Below, piece after piece: positions 10,917-20,749 of a stretch of 64,000 nucleotides of DNA. Below the pieces are notes generated by a model. That model worked only from the letters and a program-made list of their open reading frames with translations. It had not been told where the DNA came from and made no database searches. Source of the stretch: Shinisaurus crocodilurus (lineage: Eukaryota > Chordata > Lepidosauria > Squamata > Shinisauridae); the NCBI GenBank assembly GCA_021292165.1, contig CM037878.1:253508968-253572967 (forward strand), read 5' to 3'. Numbering within the stretch: the first letter of the stretch is position 1; every line of letters starts with the position of its first letter. The translations under genes were made by a program, and so were the position numbers.

Positions 10917-12203
10917 ATGAAGGAAGCTAAAAGAGCTAGGAACACCGACATGGAGGGGGAACGGGACTTACCAACTCCCAAGCAAACTAAACTGGATTAT
11001 TATTTCCTGTCACCCTCCAAAAAATACAATTGCTCAAAGTTTGCAATTCCTGTGGCAAATCGTTTTGAACCTCTGAGTTTAACTGCTAATGAAGAGATAC
11101 ATGGTGAGCCAACACCAGAAGAAATGAATAACAAGGATTACTCCCTTAAAGGAAACAAATATACTTCACAGGGGGAACTTGAGTTATTAGACATGTTAGC
11201 AAAACAAAATATGCTAATCAGCCAGACAGTTCAAAATATTTACCAAAAATTGGATTTAATGACCAGGTGGATGGACACCATAGATATGAAGCACAGAGGC
11301 AGTCAACTGCACACCTGCGATGGCTGCTGGACTAAGAACGATAAAAGTTCTGAGCTCCCTACATTCAGCTCAGCTATGATCAAGGGAACGCATAACATGA
11401 GTAATGTTGTATTGCGACCATGTGATATGGTTATAGATATTTACCCCCTTAGGGGTTTCCCACCAAAATGGAATTCTATGTTTTGGGCCAAGCACCATTT
11501 GAAACAACTACTTGGTCCATCAATTGGTAGCATAGACCTAAAATCTGTGCAGAAAATTTCAGATAATGGCTATTCACAGAGGATGATCCTTCTCTTCGAA
11601 TCCAAAAGGATCCCATCTATTATGATGGGACTGAAGTCTAAGCTAGCTCAGTATGGTGTAATCCCCAACCGACACTTCACAAATACAGCAATAATATCCT
11701 TGATATCTGCCAGAAAAGGGGACAGCAGGAGAACAACAACCTCACATGCTGACTTACCTAAATGCAACAAACAACAAGAAACCCATAATTTAACTAAGTT
11801 ACTGGTTAGTACAGACTGTAGGGCACAGTTAAGCCCTCCTAAGGATACTGCCTCATTTCAAAATCAGTCTCAAGCCACAGTGAGTGAACCTATTTGTATC
11901 ATCAAGAGAATAGCAAATCCCAGCAGGTCCTATCCTGCGGATGATGAAATACAAGATCTTCCATCTTTAGAATATGGGATGCCACCGATGAATAGATATG
12001 AGGCAGGCATCAAGACTTCAAATAATTGGTTGAACTACCGATTCCTCAATACATCAGAATTGGGAACTCCTCTAACAACAACAACTTTGGACATAGGAAG
12101 TTCGAAACAAGTCACTCCCATAAAGGAAAATGGATGTGTTTTTTTAGACACAGACATATTGAACAACATGGAAGTACAAAATGCAACACCTCTAGTAGTC
12201 TAG
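10917..12203 (+). CDS. ORF1 protein of the Vingi-like LINE (RNA-binding chaperone-like)
   Basis: The open frame runs back into the flanking L2 tail, so its earliest in-frame Met lies outside the element. The first in-frame Met inside it is at 10917, giving 428 codons, and that start is preferred. Visible parts: a basic, Lys/Arg-rich N-terminus with KRAR and PKQTKLDYYF, then a heptad-like Leu-rich stretch (ELELLDMLAKQN through LDLMTRWMD, about 11175-11290) that could form a coiled coil. A folded-looking middle follows (VIDIYPLRGFPPKW through QYGVIPNRHF) with alternating hydrophobic strands and helices, resembling the RRM and C-terminal module of other LINE ORF1 proteins. No CCHC knuckles are seen. 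ORF1 proteins coat the element RNA and act as chaperones in the retrotransposition particle. Function is inferred from position and architecture. Confidence 0.75.
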   Translation: MKEAKRARNTDMEGERDLPTPKQTKLDYYFLSPSKKYNCSKFAIPVANRFEPLSLTANEEIHGEPTPEEMNNKDYSLKGNKYTSQGELELLDMLAKQNMLISQTVQNIYQKLDLMTRWMDTIDMKHRGSQLHTCDGCWTKNDKSSELPTFSSAMIKGTHNMSNVVLRPCDMVIDIYPLRGFPPKWNSMFWAKHHLKQLLGPSIGSIDLKSVQKISDNGYSQRMILLFESKRIPSIMMGLKSKLAQYGVIPNRHFTNTAIISLISARKGDSRRTTTSHADLPKCNKQQETHNLTKLLVSTDCRAQLSPPKDTASFQNQSQATVSEPICIIKRIANPSRSYPADDEIQDLPSLEYGMPPMNRYEAGIKTSNNWLNYRFLNTSELGTPLTTTTLDIGSSKQVTPIKENGCVFLDTDILNNMEVQNATPLVV

Positions 12204-15200
12204 GACTAAAATTATTATCCTGGAATATTGCAGGTTGGTCTTCCAAACAAAACAATAAGCAATTTTTGGATTTTCTGGGCTGGTTTGATATAATTTTGTT
12301 GCAAGAAACATGGCAAGTGGAAACTATGCAGTTGAATGGCTTCAAGTGCCACAGTATGGAGGCTACACCATCAGATAAGGGGGGAAGGGCAAAGGGAGGA
12401 TTAGCATGTTTTGTCTCCACAAGCATCAAAGCAAGTGTCACGTTAATGCCATCTTGCAATCCATTAGCTGCTGCTATGCTAATTCAGTGTGAAGGAATAC
12501 TCCTAATGGTAGTCAATACTTATTTCCCGCCCTGCTCAACAAAATCAGCTGTGGATAAAATCTGGGGGAGTCTGGACAAGTACATAGATCATCTAGAATC
12601 CCTGCACCCTGATGCAGCACTTGTAATTGCAGGCGACTTCAATGCGCGAATTGGAGCTGATGATCGAAAGCTTTATGCCCGCTTCCATCACGTCCTAGAC
12701 TTGGGCACACCTGGGGACCAGGAGACTTTTCATGTTTCCAAAGACAGTAAGTCCAACTATGCGGGGTTTAAGCTCCTCCAATTTAAAAGACAAAGAGAGC
12801 TGCAAGTACTAAACGGTTCAACAATTGGAGATCAGAAAGGGGAGTATACTCATTTTTCAAATCAGTCTGGTAGTGTGATTGATTACATAATGATATCAAG
12901 TTTAATGACCAGGTTTCTTACACATTTCAAGGTCGGCACCTACACGGAAAGTGATCATCTACCACTAATAGCGACGTTTGCAAATATAGCACAGAATAAA
13001 GTGCATATACAACCCCAATATATTCCAAATGGAGATCTGGGAGTGACTGGTAATAAGAAAATTAAGTGGACTTTTAAAACTGACCTAACGTTATCTCAAC
13101 TTTTGCAATCAAAGGCTTTCAGAACCCTATATGATGCAATCCTCTCTGCAAAAACATCCATTGAAGCCATTCAGGCATTCCAGGAATTGACAGATAATTT
13201 ACAAAGGCATTTAAAAGCCGAAGCCAATCCAGGCCGGAGAAAATTAACATCTAATACAGGCTGGTATGACCATGAATGCAAAAAGGCTAAAAGCCATGTA
13301 AATAGAATTTACCGAAAATATAGAAATACCAACTCAGCTTCTTGGCTGAAGGAGTATATAATAAGCCGAAGGAAGTATAAAGCACTAACTAAAAAGAAAA
13401 AATGGGAAGATGGGATAAATGCGTGGCATCTGTTGCTGAAAGCTTCTCACACTAAAGACACCAGTCTCTTCTGGCGCACAGTGTCAGGTTTACTGGACAA
13501 GAATTACAATTATCCAATGTGTGTAATTAGTCCAACTGAATGGACACTTTTTTATCAGGCACTGTATACAGACGACGAGGTCAGTAACACAAAGGTTAAG
13601 CAATGCACGGAAGATTTACACCATCTACCACAATGGCTCCCGGTGACAACAAATGAGGTCAGGGATCTCATTTCTCAACTAAAGAAAAATAAAGCTCCTG
13701 GAATAGACTTTATCCCTCCAGAACTCTTAAAATCAAATTCTAATTGGTGGGCCCCCTTGTTGGCAGCCTTATTCACCCATATTGACCTAACAGGATTGAT
13801 CCCTAAGGATTGGGACACAGCAGTAGTTGTTCCTATATACAAGAAAGGCAGAAAAACCGGTCCGGCAAATTACCGTCCAATTAGTTTGTTATGTATAATC
13901 AGCAAACTGTATGCAAAACATCTGTACAATAAGTTACTGGAATGGCTAGGTGACGAGAATTTTTTGGCAGATGTGCAAGCTGGATTCAGGCAAGGAAGAT
14001 CAATTACAGACCACTGTCTAGTTTTGTCCCATCTAATTGACAAATACGTAAAAAAACCAAAAGGAGCTTTATATGCAGCATTTATTGATTTAAAGGCAGC
14101 ATTCGATTCAATCTCCCGTTTAAGACTTTGGGACAAATTATCAGCAACATCTATAGATAAAAGACTTTTATTTTTAATAAAAAGCCTGTATAACAACACA
14201 TGGCTGAAAATAAGATGCACGAGGGATGGTGGCCTGACTGACCCAGTTCTATCATCTAAAGGGGTCAAGCAGGGATGTATTTTGGCCCCCGTTCTATTCA
14301 ATATCTATATAAACGATATTGGCGAATTTCTATCATGCCCCAATTTTCATGCTCCAAATGTAGCCACAAAGAAAATCTCTATTCTATTGTATGCAGATGA
14401 TGCAGTAATTTTATCACAGACTAAGGTAGGGCTAAGGAGGTTATTAAAGGCATTTTCTCAGTACTGCCAAAAAAATCATCTTATAATCAACTATGAAAAA
14501 ACGAAAGTAGTGGTCTTTTCCAGATGTTATAAATTACACAAATGGCATTTAGACGGGCACCTTATTGAGCAAGTCAAAGCTTTCAAATACTTGGGTATAA
14601 TATTCCATCATTCAGGGACATGGACAGCCCAGCAAGCTTATGCGATTGAAAAAGCCACTAGGAGTGTCCAAATTCTCCTGCGTTTTTATCGAACAAAAGG
14701 ACAAAATTTCATCCCTGCAGCCCTTGAAGTTTTCAAAGCCAAGGCTGTAGCCCAATTATTGTTTGGGATTTCAATTTGGGCCCATTCCAATCTGAAACCA
14801 CTGGAGACAGTGCAGTCCAAATTTTTAAGACAAATCTTTGCAGTTCCCAATTGTGCCCCAAATGCTGCGTTGCGACACGAGGCTGGAGTTATTTCTATAC
14901 AAACGCAAGTCTGGATGAGGACACTTACGCTATGGCTGCGGCTGCATTTAACTGATACGGGTCTGCTTCCCCTGATAGTCAGAGATACTCACGAGAGTAG
15001 CTGGCAAAAAGCTATAACCAGAAAGCTAAATTTGTCTGGCTTTTCAGTTCAATATCTAGTAGGCCTAGGCTTCTTTAAAGCCAAAGAAACTATAAAACTG
15101 CGCTTACTGGATATTGAAAGACAAAACAGCTGTTCCATAATGAAGAAATTGAATCCCCATCTTAATTTGACAATATGCAGTCCTACAGAAAATATAGCCG

Positions 15201-15565
15201 CATATTTACAACAGCTTACATACTCTAAACATAGGATAGCTTTTTCAAGAGCTCGTCTAAATGTGATTCCCACTGCGGTCCTGGAAGGCCGCTTTAGGAG
15301 AATTCCATATCAGAATCGAGTGTGCATTTGTGGAGATGGTAACATTGAAACCATCGCCCATGTGCTGCTCTTTTGCTCCCTGTATAGAACTAGCCGAGAA
15401 GAGTTGATTACTCCTCTATTGACACCTTATCCAGGGCGCCCAGTCGATTACTATGTGAATTTTCTTTTAGAGGACCGCAATAGGATGGTGACAGCAAATA
15501 CAGCAAAATTCATAGCTATTGTGAACAAAATGAGGGCAGCAACTAGAGTTCAACAAAATACATAA
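12026..15565 (+). CDS. ORF2 protein of the Vingi-like LINE: endonuclease and reverse transcriptase
   Basis: This is a 1,179-codon frame with no interruption. The first ATG (12026) lies deep in ORF1. A second in-frame ATG at 12134 and the endonuclease start (LLSWNIAG, about 12215) suggest the true start lies between them. Endonuclease motifs in order: SWNIAG, LLQETW, AGDFNARIG (about residue 204) and ESDHLPLIA (about 308). RT motifs: PANYRPISLLCIISK, AGFRQGRS, FIDLKAAFDS, KGVKQGCILAPVLFNIY and LLYADDAVIL (catalytic, about residue 788). Near residue 1099 is a CICGDGNIET...HVLLFC zinc-knuckle-like motif shared with I and Jockey group LINEs. No RNase H domain is visible. All catalytic residues expected from these motifs are present. 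It overlaps ORF1 in a different frame, so translation needs reinitiation, internal entry or frameshifting. Confidence 0.93.
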   Translation: MVELPIPQYIRIGNSSNNNNFGHRKFETSHSHKGKWMCFFRHRHIEQHGSTKCNTSSSLGLKLLSWNIAGWSSKQNNKQFLDFLGWFDIILLQETWQVETMQLNGFKCHSMEATPSDKGGRAKGGLACFVSTSIKASVTLMPSCNPLAAAMLIQCEGILLMVVNTYFPPCSTKSAVDKIWGSLDKYIDHLESLHPDAALVIAGDFNARIGADDRKLYARFHHVLDLGTPGDQETFHVSKDSKSNYAGFKLLQFKRQRELQVLNGSTIGDQKGEYTHFSNQSGSVIDYIMISSLMTRFLTHFKVGTYTESDHLPLIATFANIAQNKVHIQPQYIPNGDLGVTGNKKIKWTFKTDLTLSQLLQSKAFRTLYDAILSAKTSIEAIQAFQELTDNLQRHLKAEANPGRRKLTSNTGWYDHECKKAKSHVNRIYRKYRNTNSASWLKEYIISRRKYKALTKKKKWEDGINAWHLLLKASHTKDTSLFWRTVSGLLDKNYNYPMCVISPTEWTLFYQALYTDDEVSNTKVKQCTEDLHHLPQWLPVTTNEVRDLISQLKKNKAPGIDFIPPELLKSNSNWWAPLLAALFTHIDLTGLIPKDWDTAVVVPIYKKGRKTGPANYRPISLLCIISKLYAKHLYNKLLEWLGDENFLADVQAGFRQGRSITDHCLVLSHLIDKYVKKPKGALYAAFIDLKAAFDSISRLRLWDKLSATSIDKRLLFLIKSLYNNTWLKIRCTRDGGLTDPVLSSKGVKQGCILAPVLFNIYINDIGEFLSCPNFHAPNVATKKISILLYADDAVILSQTKVGLRRLLKAFSQYCQKNHLIINYEKTKVVVFSRCYKLHKWHLDGHLIEQVKAFKYLGIIFHHSGTWTAQQAYAIEKATRSVQILLRFYRTKGQNFIPAALEVFKAKAVAQLLFGISIWAHSNLKPLETVQSKFLRQIFAVPNCAPNAALRHEAGVISIQTQVWMRTLTLWLRLHLTDTGLLPLIVRDTHESSWQKAITRKLNLSGFSVQYLVGLGFFKAKETIKLRLLDIERQNSCSIMKKLNPHLNLTICSPTENIAAYLQQLTYSKHRIAFSRARLNVIPTAVLEGRFRRIPYQNRVCICGDGNIETIAHVLLFCSLYRTSREELITPLLTPYPGRPVDYYVNFLLEDRNRMVTANTAKFIAIVNKMRAATRVQQNT

Positions 15566-15670
15566 TTTTAGATAAATTTTAGATATAATTTTAGATATAA
15601 TTTTAGACATAATCTTAGACATAATCTTAGATATAATTTTAGATATAATTTTAGATATAATTTTAGACAA
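15562..15670. repeat. 12-bp tandem array after the ORF2 stop
   Basis: About nine copies of ATAATTTTAGAT and one-base variants (GAC for GAT, ATCTT for ATTTT) start at the ORF2 stop codon and fill the first part of the 3' UTR. Variant units alternate in blocks, as expected from slippage or unequal exchange. Confidence 0.9.
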
Positions 15671-15805
15671 TATCAAGGATTTTAGCTGTGATACTGAGTT
15701 TATGCAAGCATTTGTTTTACTCTGAATATTGAATATTTATTGTGTGTTAGGAGTTATTTGTAATTTGTTTTAAATTGCAATGGCCAATGGCTAGATGCAA
15801 ATAAA

Positions 15806-15824
15806 GTTTGACTTGACTTGACTT
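15806..15824 (+). repeat. TTGAC-repeat tail of the LINE
   Basis: Three to four TTGAC units follow GCAAATAAAGT, the end of the 3' UTR, and directly abut the target duplication. Simple-repeat tails of this kind replace poly(A) in several non-L1 LINE clades. Confidence 0.85.
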
Positions 15825-15875
15825 GTTCAATGGGGCTCACTCCCAGGTAGTGTGAATAGTATTGCAGCCAATATC
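15825..15875. repeat. Right half of the split foldback repeat
   Basis: GTTCAATGGGGCTCACTCCC then AGGTAGTGTGAATAGTATTG followed by CAGCC completes the repeat begun at 10762. The first 11 bases are the second copy of the LINE target duplication. Confidence 0.7.
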
Positions 15876-15879
15876 ATTT

Positions 15880-17160
15880 AATATCCATGTTCTAGAAGCT
15901 ACAAATAAAAGTTGCAGGCATCACTCTGTGACTGGAATTCTTCATATGCCAATTAACCTTTGGGCTTATCCCAAAAGTCTTGCATATTCACTGGTTCCCA
16001 TCTCAACTCTTCTCTCTATGCACAAGGAATTTGCACCTATTCTACTTTCCAAAAGGATCCAAGTGCATTTCCCCCAGGCTTTTGCTTAAGATTTCATTAT
16101 TCTTTATTTTCATTATGCTTGAAGGTTATGCAGTTAAAATTACTAACTTTTTATTTGAACATTTATATTAAGCTGCTGAGATTTTTAGCAGCTTAGCAGC
16201 CTTATTTCTATGTAAGAGAGTAAGCCTCTTAGATTCTGCACATGGGCTTCTCATCTAAAATGAAAGATTTTAGAAATGAATTGAAAGGTAACACCGACTT
16301 AATGATGCTTTTTAAACTAAGGACTCTGTCAATTTGTACGGAGTTCCACCAGCTTCCTAAACTCAGAGTCTCTCACACGCTTTGTCATCATTACCTCCAA
16401 ATGACTAAAACAGCAATGCTTACACTGCTATAGTTACTGCACTTCAAGGATATTCTCAGCTGAACCTCCAAACATTCTTTCTTGCAAGAAGAAAAAATCT
16501 TGTTTTCGGCTTAAGCAAGAAGTTACTTCCAGGCCACAGTAACTAGATAATGAGCTTGAAACAAAAGCCTTGATATAAACAATCAAATATTTGAGAAATG
16601 TTTGGCTTATAGAATTGCAATTCAAATGTATCTCTAGTTAAAACCAATTTACTGTAAAGTTTTTCAGGAAACCCTGGGAAATCATTCTAGATGACTATAA
16701 TCTGCTCTCATAGTTAATTTATACAAGATTATTTGAAAATATTTCACATTAGGATAGACATTTACCAGAGAGAATGAAATATAAATAAAATAGCAGTAGC
16801 AAACAACAACAATGTAATTCACTATCAATATTTATAAAATGTCTTAAGTAGCTAGGAGATAAAATTAGGAAGGCCCTGCTTGTAGGCATACAATCTAACA
16901 ATAGCAACATAAACAAGAAAATTATAATTATTTAATGAATTAGATATTCTGGACTGTGGAGAATGAGGGAAAAGAAAATGCATTCCCATTACTTCCGGGT
17001 AACAGAAATGATCAGTTTTGTCATTTATATAGCTCAACAGGATGTCAAAATCTCTCAAAAGCAGCAACACTTAAACATATTTTCTGCAACATACGGTAGG
17101 TTGGTTAGAATAAACTATCGATACATGAAATATTAGATCTTTTTAATTTGTTCATTGCAA
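15880..17160. other. AT-rich unique stretch
   Basis: No protein-like frame stands out. A small stem-loop (GCTGCTGAGATTTTTAGCAGC, split at its T-run loop) sits at about 16172-16192. Otherwise nothing is recognised. Confidence 0.45.
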
Positions 17161-17164
17161 ATCC

Positions 17165-17275
17165 CTGAGGCTACAATCCTATGCTTATTTACATGGAAGT
17201 GAACCCCAATGAATACACTGAGACTTGTGTCTGCGTAGATATGCATTATAAGATTCTGCTGCCTGACCTGTAGTT
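17165..17275. repeat. Diverged copy of the CAATCCTATGC foldback repeat
   Basis: GGCTACAATCCTATGCTTAT at the left and TATGCATTATAAGATTCTGC at the right are imperfect inverted ends, with CCCCAATGAATACACTGAG in the middle. It resembles the repeat split by the LINE at 10799-15824. Confidence 0.55.
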
Positions 17276-18708
17276 GTTGTACAGAATTACATGAGAACTA
17301 CAATTGCTCCATCAGACTATATCCAACCCTGGTGAAATTCCTTTAGGACCATCTAATTCAATTCAAGATAGTCCAAAAAGTTGAACTTTTAAAGACAGAC
17401 AACCTGAATTTACTTTTACAAATGCATAAAATAAACAGTAGTATATGCCTTTCATGAGTGCCTCACAAAAAATACAGGTAACTTTTTCAAGTATACCGGA
17501 TCTCTTCTACCAGCCATCTAGATACAATCTTCATATATTTATTTTTTTTCTTGCTTGCTAGACAGATATACATCTATCAGTGATATAGAGCAAGATTATT
17601 AAGATGGTCCTCCCCCGGAGGCAAATGGATCCGGATGGTTTCCAGCTGATATGGCTGGTGGTCCTGTCGAATCCTTGGCCGATCTCTGGAATACAGAATT
17701 GACACGGGCGGTTGACACGATCGCTCCTGAGCTTGTACAGTTCTGTGGTACACCTCTGAGCTGAGAGTGATGAAACAAATCAGGAGATGACTTGAGTGCA
17801 GATGGAGAAAAACTCCTAGTGAATGCAATCGAGCACTGGTTTGTGCCTACAATCGGGTATATTTAGAGGCAGTGGGGGTGGCAAAGAAACAACATCTCAC
17901 TGCCTCTATTCAATCTTCTGTTTGCCACTCAGAGGAGCTTTTTAGGGTTGTCCGGGGCTTATTATATGCTGGCCCCAAGGACATTCTGGACCCCTCTGAG
18001 GCCTGCTGCAATATGTTTGCCAGGCAGTTCCAGGAAAAAATCTCTTGCATCTGCCGGGACTTGGACTCCAATGTTATGGCAGTTGGATCAGGTGAGGTTC
18101 CCAGAGCACAGCCTGGTCAAATTTTCTTGGATGAGTTTCAGTTGGTACAGCTCGAGGATGTTGACAAGGTGCTTGGACAGGTTCGTGCAACCACATCTGT
18201 ACTGGATCCTTGCCCCTCTTGGCTCTTAAAAACCAGCAGGGAGGGAACAGTCAGCCAGGGAGGTGATCAATGCTTCTTTGCAAGAGGGAGTGGTCCCGGG
18301 CCGCTTGAAAGAAGCGGTGGTGAGGCCACTCCTGAAAAAATCCTCCCTGGAGCAGGAAATTCTTAATAACTTTAGGCTGGTAGCAAATGTTCCTCTCCTA
18401 GGCAAGGTCCTTGAGCAGGTGGTGACCAACCAGCTCCAAGTGCTCTTGGATGAGACTGATTATCTAGATCCATTTCAGTTGGGGTTCAGGCATAGTTTTG
18501 GCATGGAAACAGCTTTGGTCGCCCTTTATGATGACCTTTGTTGGGAGACGGGGAGTGTGACCCTGTTGATACTCCTGGATCTCTCAGAGGCTTTCGATAC
18601 CATCGGCCATGGTATCCTTCTCAGGTAGCTGTCTGAGTTGGGAGTGGGTGGTACTGCATTGCAGTGGTTCCACTCCTACTTGGATGGATGGCTCCAGAAG
18701 GTGGTTCT

Positions 18709-19149
18709 TAGGGATGTCACCGTGAATATCGGGGGGCTGGAGTGAGCCGAAATCAGCCCCGCTTGCAGCCCCCCAATATTCGCGGCCATTTCCGCCCGCT
18801 CGGTCTGCCGCTCGGGCGAACTCCCGGCGCGTCATTTCCGGCTGTGACACGACGGGCCCTGCCGACGTGACTGAACCCTGCGCCGCGGTTTTGGCGTAGA
18901 AACCAGGGCAACAGGGTTTAAAACGGTCTGTTTCTACGCCAAAACCATGGCGCAGGGTTCAGCCACGTCGGCACAGGGCCAGACAGAAGTGATGCGACGG
19001 GAGCCCACGCGAGCAGCACAGCTGCCCGAGCGGCCTGGAGAGCAGCCGGAGAGCTCCTCCGCGCTGCGGAGAATCGGGGGATCATGGGGGGGCCTGCTCG
19101 CTGAGGAGAGGCGATATGCCCCCCCCAACAGGTACGAAATGCACCACTA
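18709..19149. mobile_element. hAT-like nonautonomous element D, with long internal hairpin
   Basis: 441 bp flanked by a perfect 8-bp direct repeat GTGGTTCT (18701-18708 and 19150-19157), splitting L2 sequence. The ends are TAGGGATGTCACC at the left and GCACCACTA at the right. TAG...CTA ends with an 8-bp duplication fit the hAT superfamily. The interior is GC/CpG-rich and holds a hairpin with ~50-bp arms. No transposase frame is present, so it must be mobilised in trans. Confidence 0.85.
18855..18980. repeat. Hairpin module in element D
   Basis: The arm 18855-18904 is nearly the perfect reverse complement of 18929-18980, for example CTGCGCCGCGGTTTTGGCGT against ACGCCAAAACCATGGCGCAG. The loop is about 25 bases and contains CAGGGCAACAGGGTTTAAAA. 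The same module is found in element E and, unexpectedly, in hAT element B. Confidence 0.88.
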
Positions 19150-19469
19150 GTGGTTCTTCGGGAATATTGCTTGGCCCCGTGGACTCTCCAGTATGGAGTT
19201 CCACAAGGGTTAGCCTTATGCCCCATGCTATTCAACATATACATGAAACCATTGAGTGGGGTCATCCGGAGTTTTGGAATACGTGGCCATCAATACGCTG
19301 ATGCCACGTAGTTCTATTTCTACTTTTCATCTTCAGCAGGTGAGGCTGTGGATATGCTAAACCGGTGTCTGGCTGTGACAATGGACTGGATGAGGGCTAA
19401 TCAACTGAGGCTCAATCCAGACAAGACTGAGATGCTGTTAGTGGGTAGTTCCTCTGACCAGATGGAGGG

Positions 19470-19865
19470 TAGTGGTGTCCACGAACCTTAGGGGGTCCCC
19501 GCCTCACCCCGCCTCTCTGCGATGGCGCCCCTGCCTTGATATTCTCAGCAGCGCGGAGCAGTTCTCCGCGCTGCTCTTGCCCGCCACGCTGGTCCCGTCA
19601 CGCTGGGACCCCGCGCTGCGTATTTTTCGGAGAAAACAGGGCTTAAAACAGCCCTGTTGCCCTTGTTTCTCCAGAAAATACGCAACGCAGGGTCCCGTCG
19701 CATCACTTCCGGACAGCCGGAAGTGACACGACGGGACCAGCACAGCTGGCGCAGCTGGCTCGAGGGAGCCCCGGAACCCGGTAAGGCCCACGAGTCTCTG
19801 GCGGGCATGAGCGGGGCCAATTTAGGCCTGCTACGCCCGCCTCAAGGTGAGTGGGTACATCCCTA
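19470..19865. mobile_element. hAT-like nonautonomous element E, same family as D, opposite orientation
   Basis: It starts TAGTGGTGTCCACGAACC and ends GGGTACATCCCTA, which are the right and left ends of element D in reverse. It is 396 bp and inserted in the same L2. I could not find a convincing 8-bp duplication (ATGGAGGG against AAGGGTGT), so one border has probably changed. It carries the hairpin module at 19605-19695. Confidence 0.78.
19605..19695. repeat. Hairpin module in element E
   Basis: The arm GGGACCCCGCGCTGCGTATT onwards pairs with AATACGCAACGCAGGGTCCC. The loop region contains CAGGGCTTAAAACAGCCCTG. GGAAGTGACACGACGGGACC lies just outside the right arm, a flanking motif also present in element B. 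Confidence 0.85.
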
Positions 19866-20749
19866 AAGGGTGTTCAACCTGGTCTGGATGGGGTTGCACT
19901 CCCCTTGAAGGAGCAGGTCTATAGTTTGGGGGTTCTCCTTGAGCCATCATTGTCACTTGAGGATCAGGTTCCTTCAATGGCACGGAGTGCCTTCTACCAG
20001 CTTTGGCTGGTGGCCCAGCTACGCCCCTATCGGGACAGGGATAGATTTGTTTCAGTAATAAACGCTGTGGTAATCTCAAAGTTAGACTACTGCAATGCAC
20101 TCTATGTGGGGATGCCCTTGAAGACTGTTCAGAAGCTGCAGCTTGTGCAAAATGCGGCAGCCAGACTAATCACTGGGACCAAAAGGTCCGAATATATAGC
20201 ACCTGTTCTGGCCTGCTTGCACTGGCTGCCTATATGCTTCCAAGCCCAATTCAAGGTGCTGGTTTTAACCTGTAAAGCCCTATTGTGGCTTGGGACCACA
20301 ATACTTGATGGAACGCCTCTCCCAACCACAATCTACCCAGACACTACGTTCAACATCTGGGGCCTTCCTCCGACTGCCACCTCCAAAGGAGGCTCAGAGG
20401 GCGGCAACAAGGGGGAGGGCCTTTTCTGTGGTAGCCCCCAACTCTGGAACAAGCTCCCCCCTGAGGCCCGCCTGGCGCCAACCTTACTATCTTTTTGGCA
20501 CCAGATTAAGACTGCCCTCTACATTGAGGATTTTAACAACTAAATAGTACATGGTGGGGTGGTTAATTCTTTTAAAGGTCAGTCATGTTGTATAGACTTG
20601 TTTTTAGTTATTTGTGACTTTTTAAAAATTTTATAATGTTTTTATTGTATATATTTTATATTGTGCTTTATTGTACTTTTAATTGATTGCTGTAAACCGC
20701 CCAGAGAGCTTTGGCTATTGGGTGGTAAATAAATAAATAAAACAAAAAC

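Larger units (their letters stand above)
10799..15824 (+). mobile_element. Full-length APE-type LINE of the I/Ingi group (Vingi-like)
   Basis: Seen: a 5,026-bp unit flanked by a perfect 11-bp direct repeat, GTTCAATGGGG, at 10788-10798 and 15825-15835. It contains a 5' UTR of roughly 120 bp, an uninterrupted ORF1, an overlapping uninterrupted ORF2, a short 12-bp tandem array and a TTGAC-repeat tail instead of poly(A). Known: target-site duplication plus a simple-repeat tail is the hallmark of target-primed reverse transcription, and Vingi elements lacking RNase H occur in lizards. The clade is inferred from the YADDA catalytic box, the C-terminal CxC...H...C motif, the absence of an RNase H block and the ORF1/ORF2 layout. 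Another I-superfamily clade is possible. Confidence 0.88.
17590..20745 (+). pseudogene. L2-clade LINE, long but broken copy with two transposon insertions
   Basis: Readable L2 blocks in order: a linker region (17900-18200); RT fragments with LVANVPLLGKVLE, DPFQLGFRHSFGMETAL and LLDLSEAFDTIGHGIL (18370-18620); after the first insertion YGVPQG-like and MLFNIYMKPLSGV (19190-19260); a YADA-type catalytic box that has lost its second Asp and is followed by a TAG (about 19300); and SSSAGEAVDMLNRCL then NPDKTEMLLVG. After the second insertion come QLVQNAAARLITG, HWLPICFQAQFKVLVL and SPQLWNKLPPEARLAPT (19950-20540). The 3' UTR ends in a TAAATAAATAAATAAAAC-type tail near 20745. Frameshifts and stops make it inactive. 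Removing the two insertions restores the order of L2 blocks, so it predates both. Confidence 0.88.
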
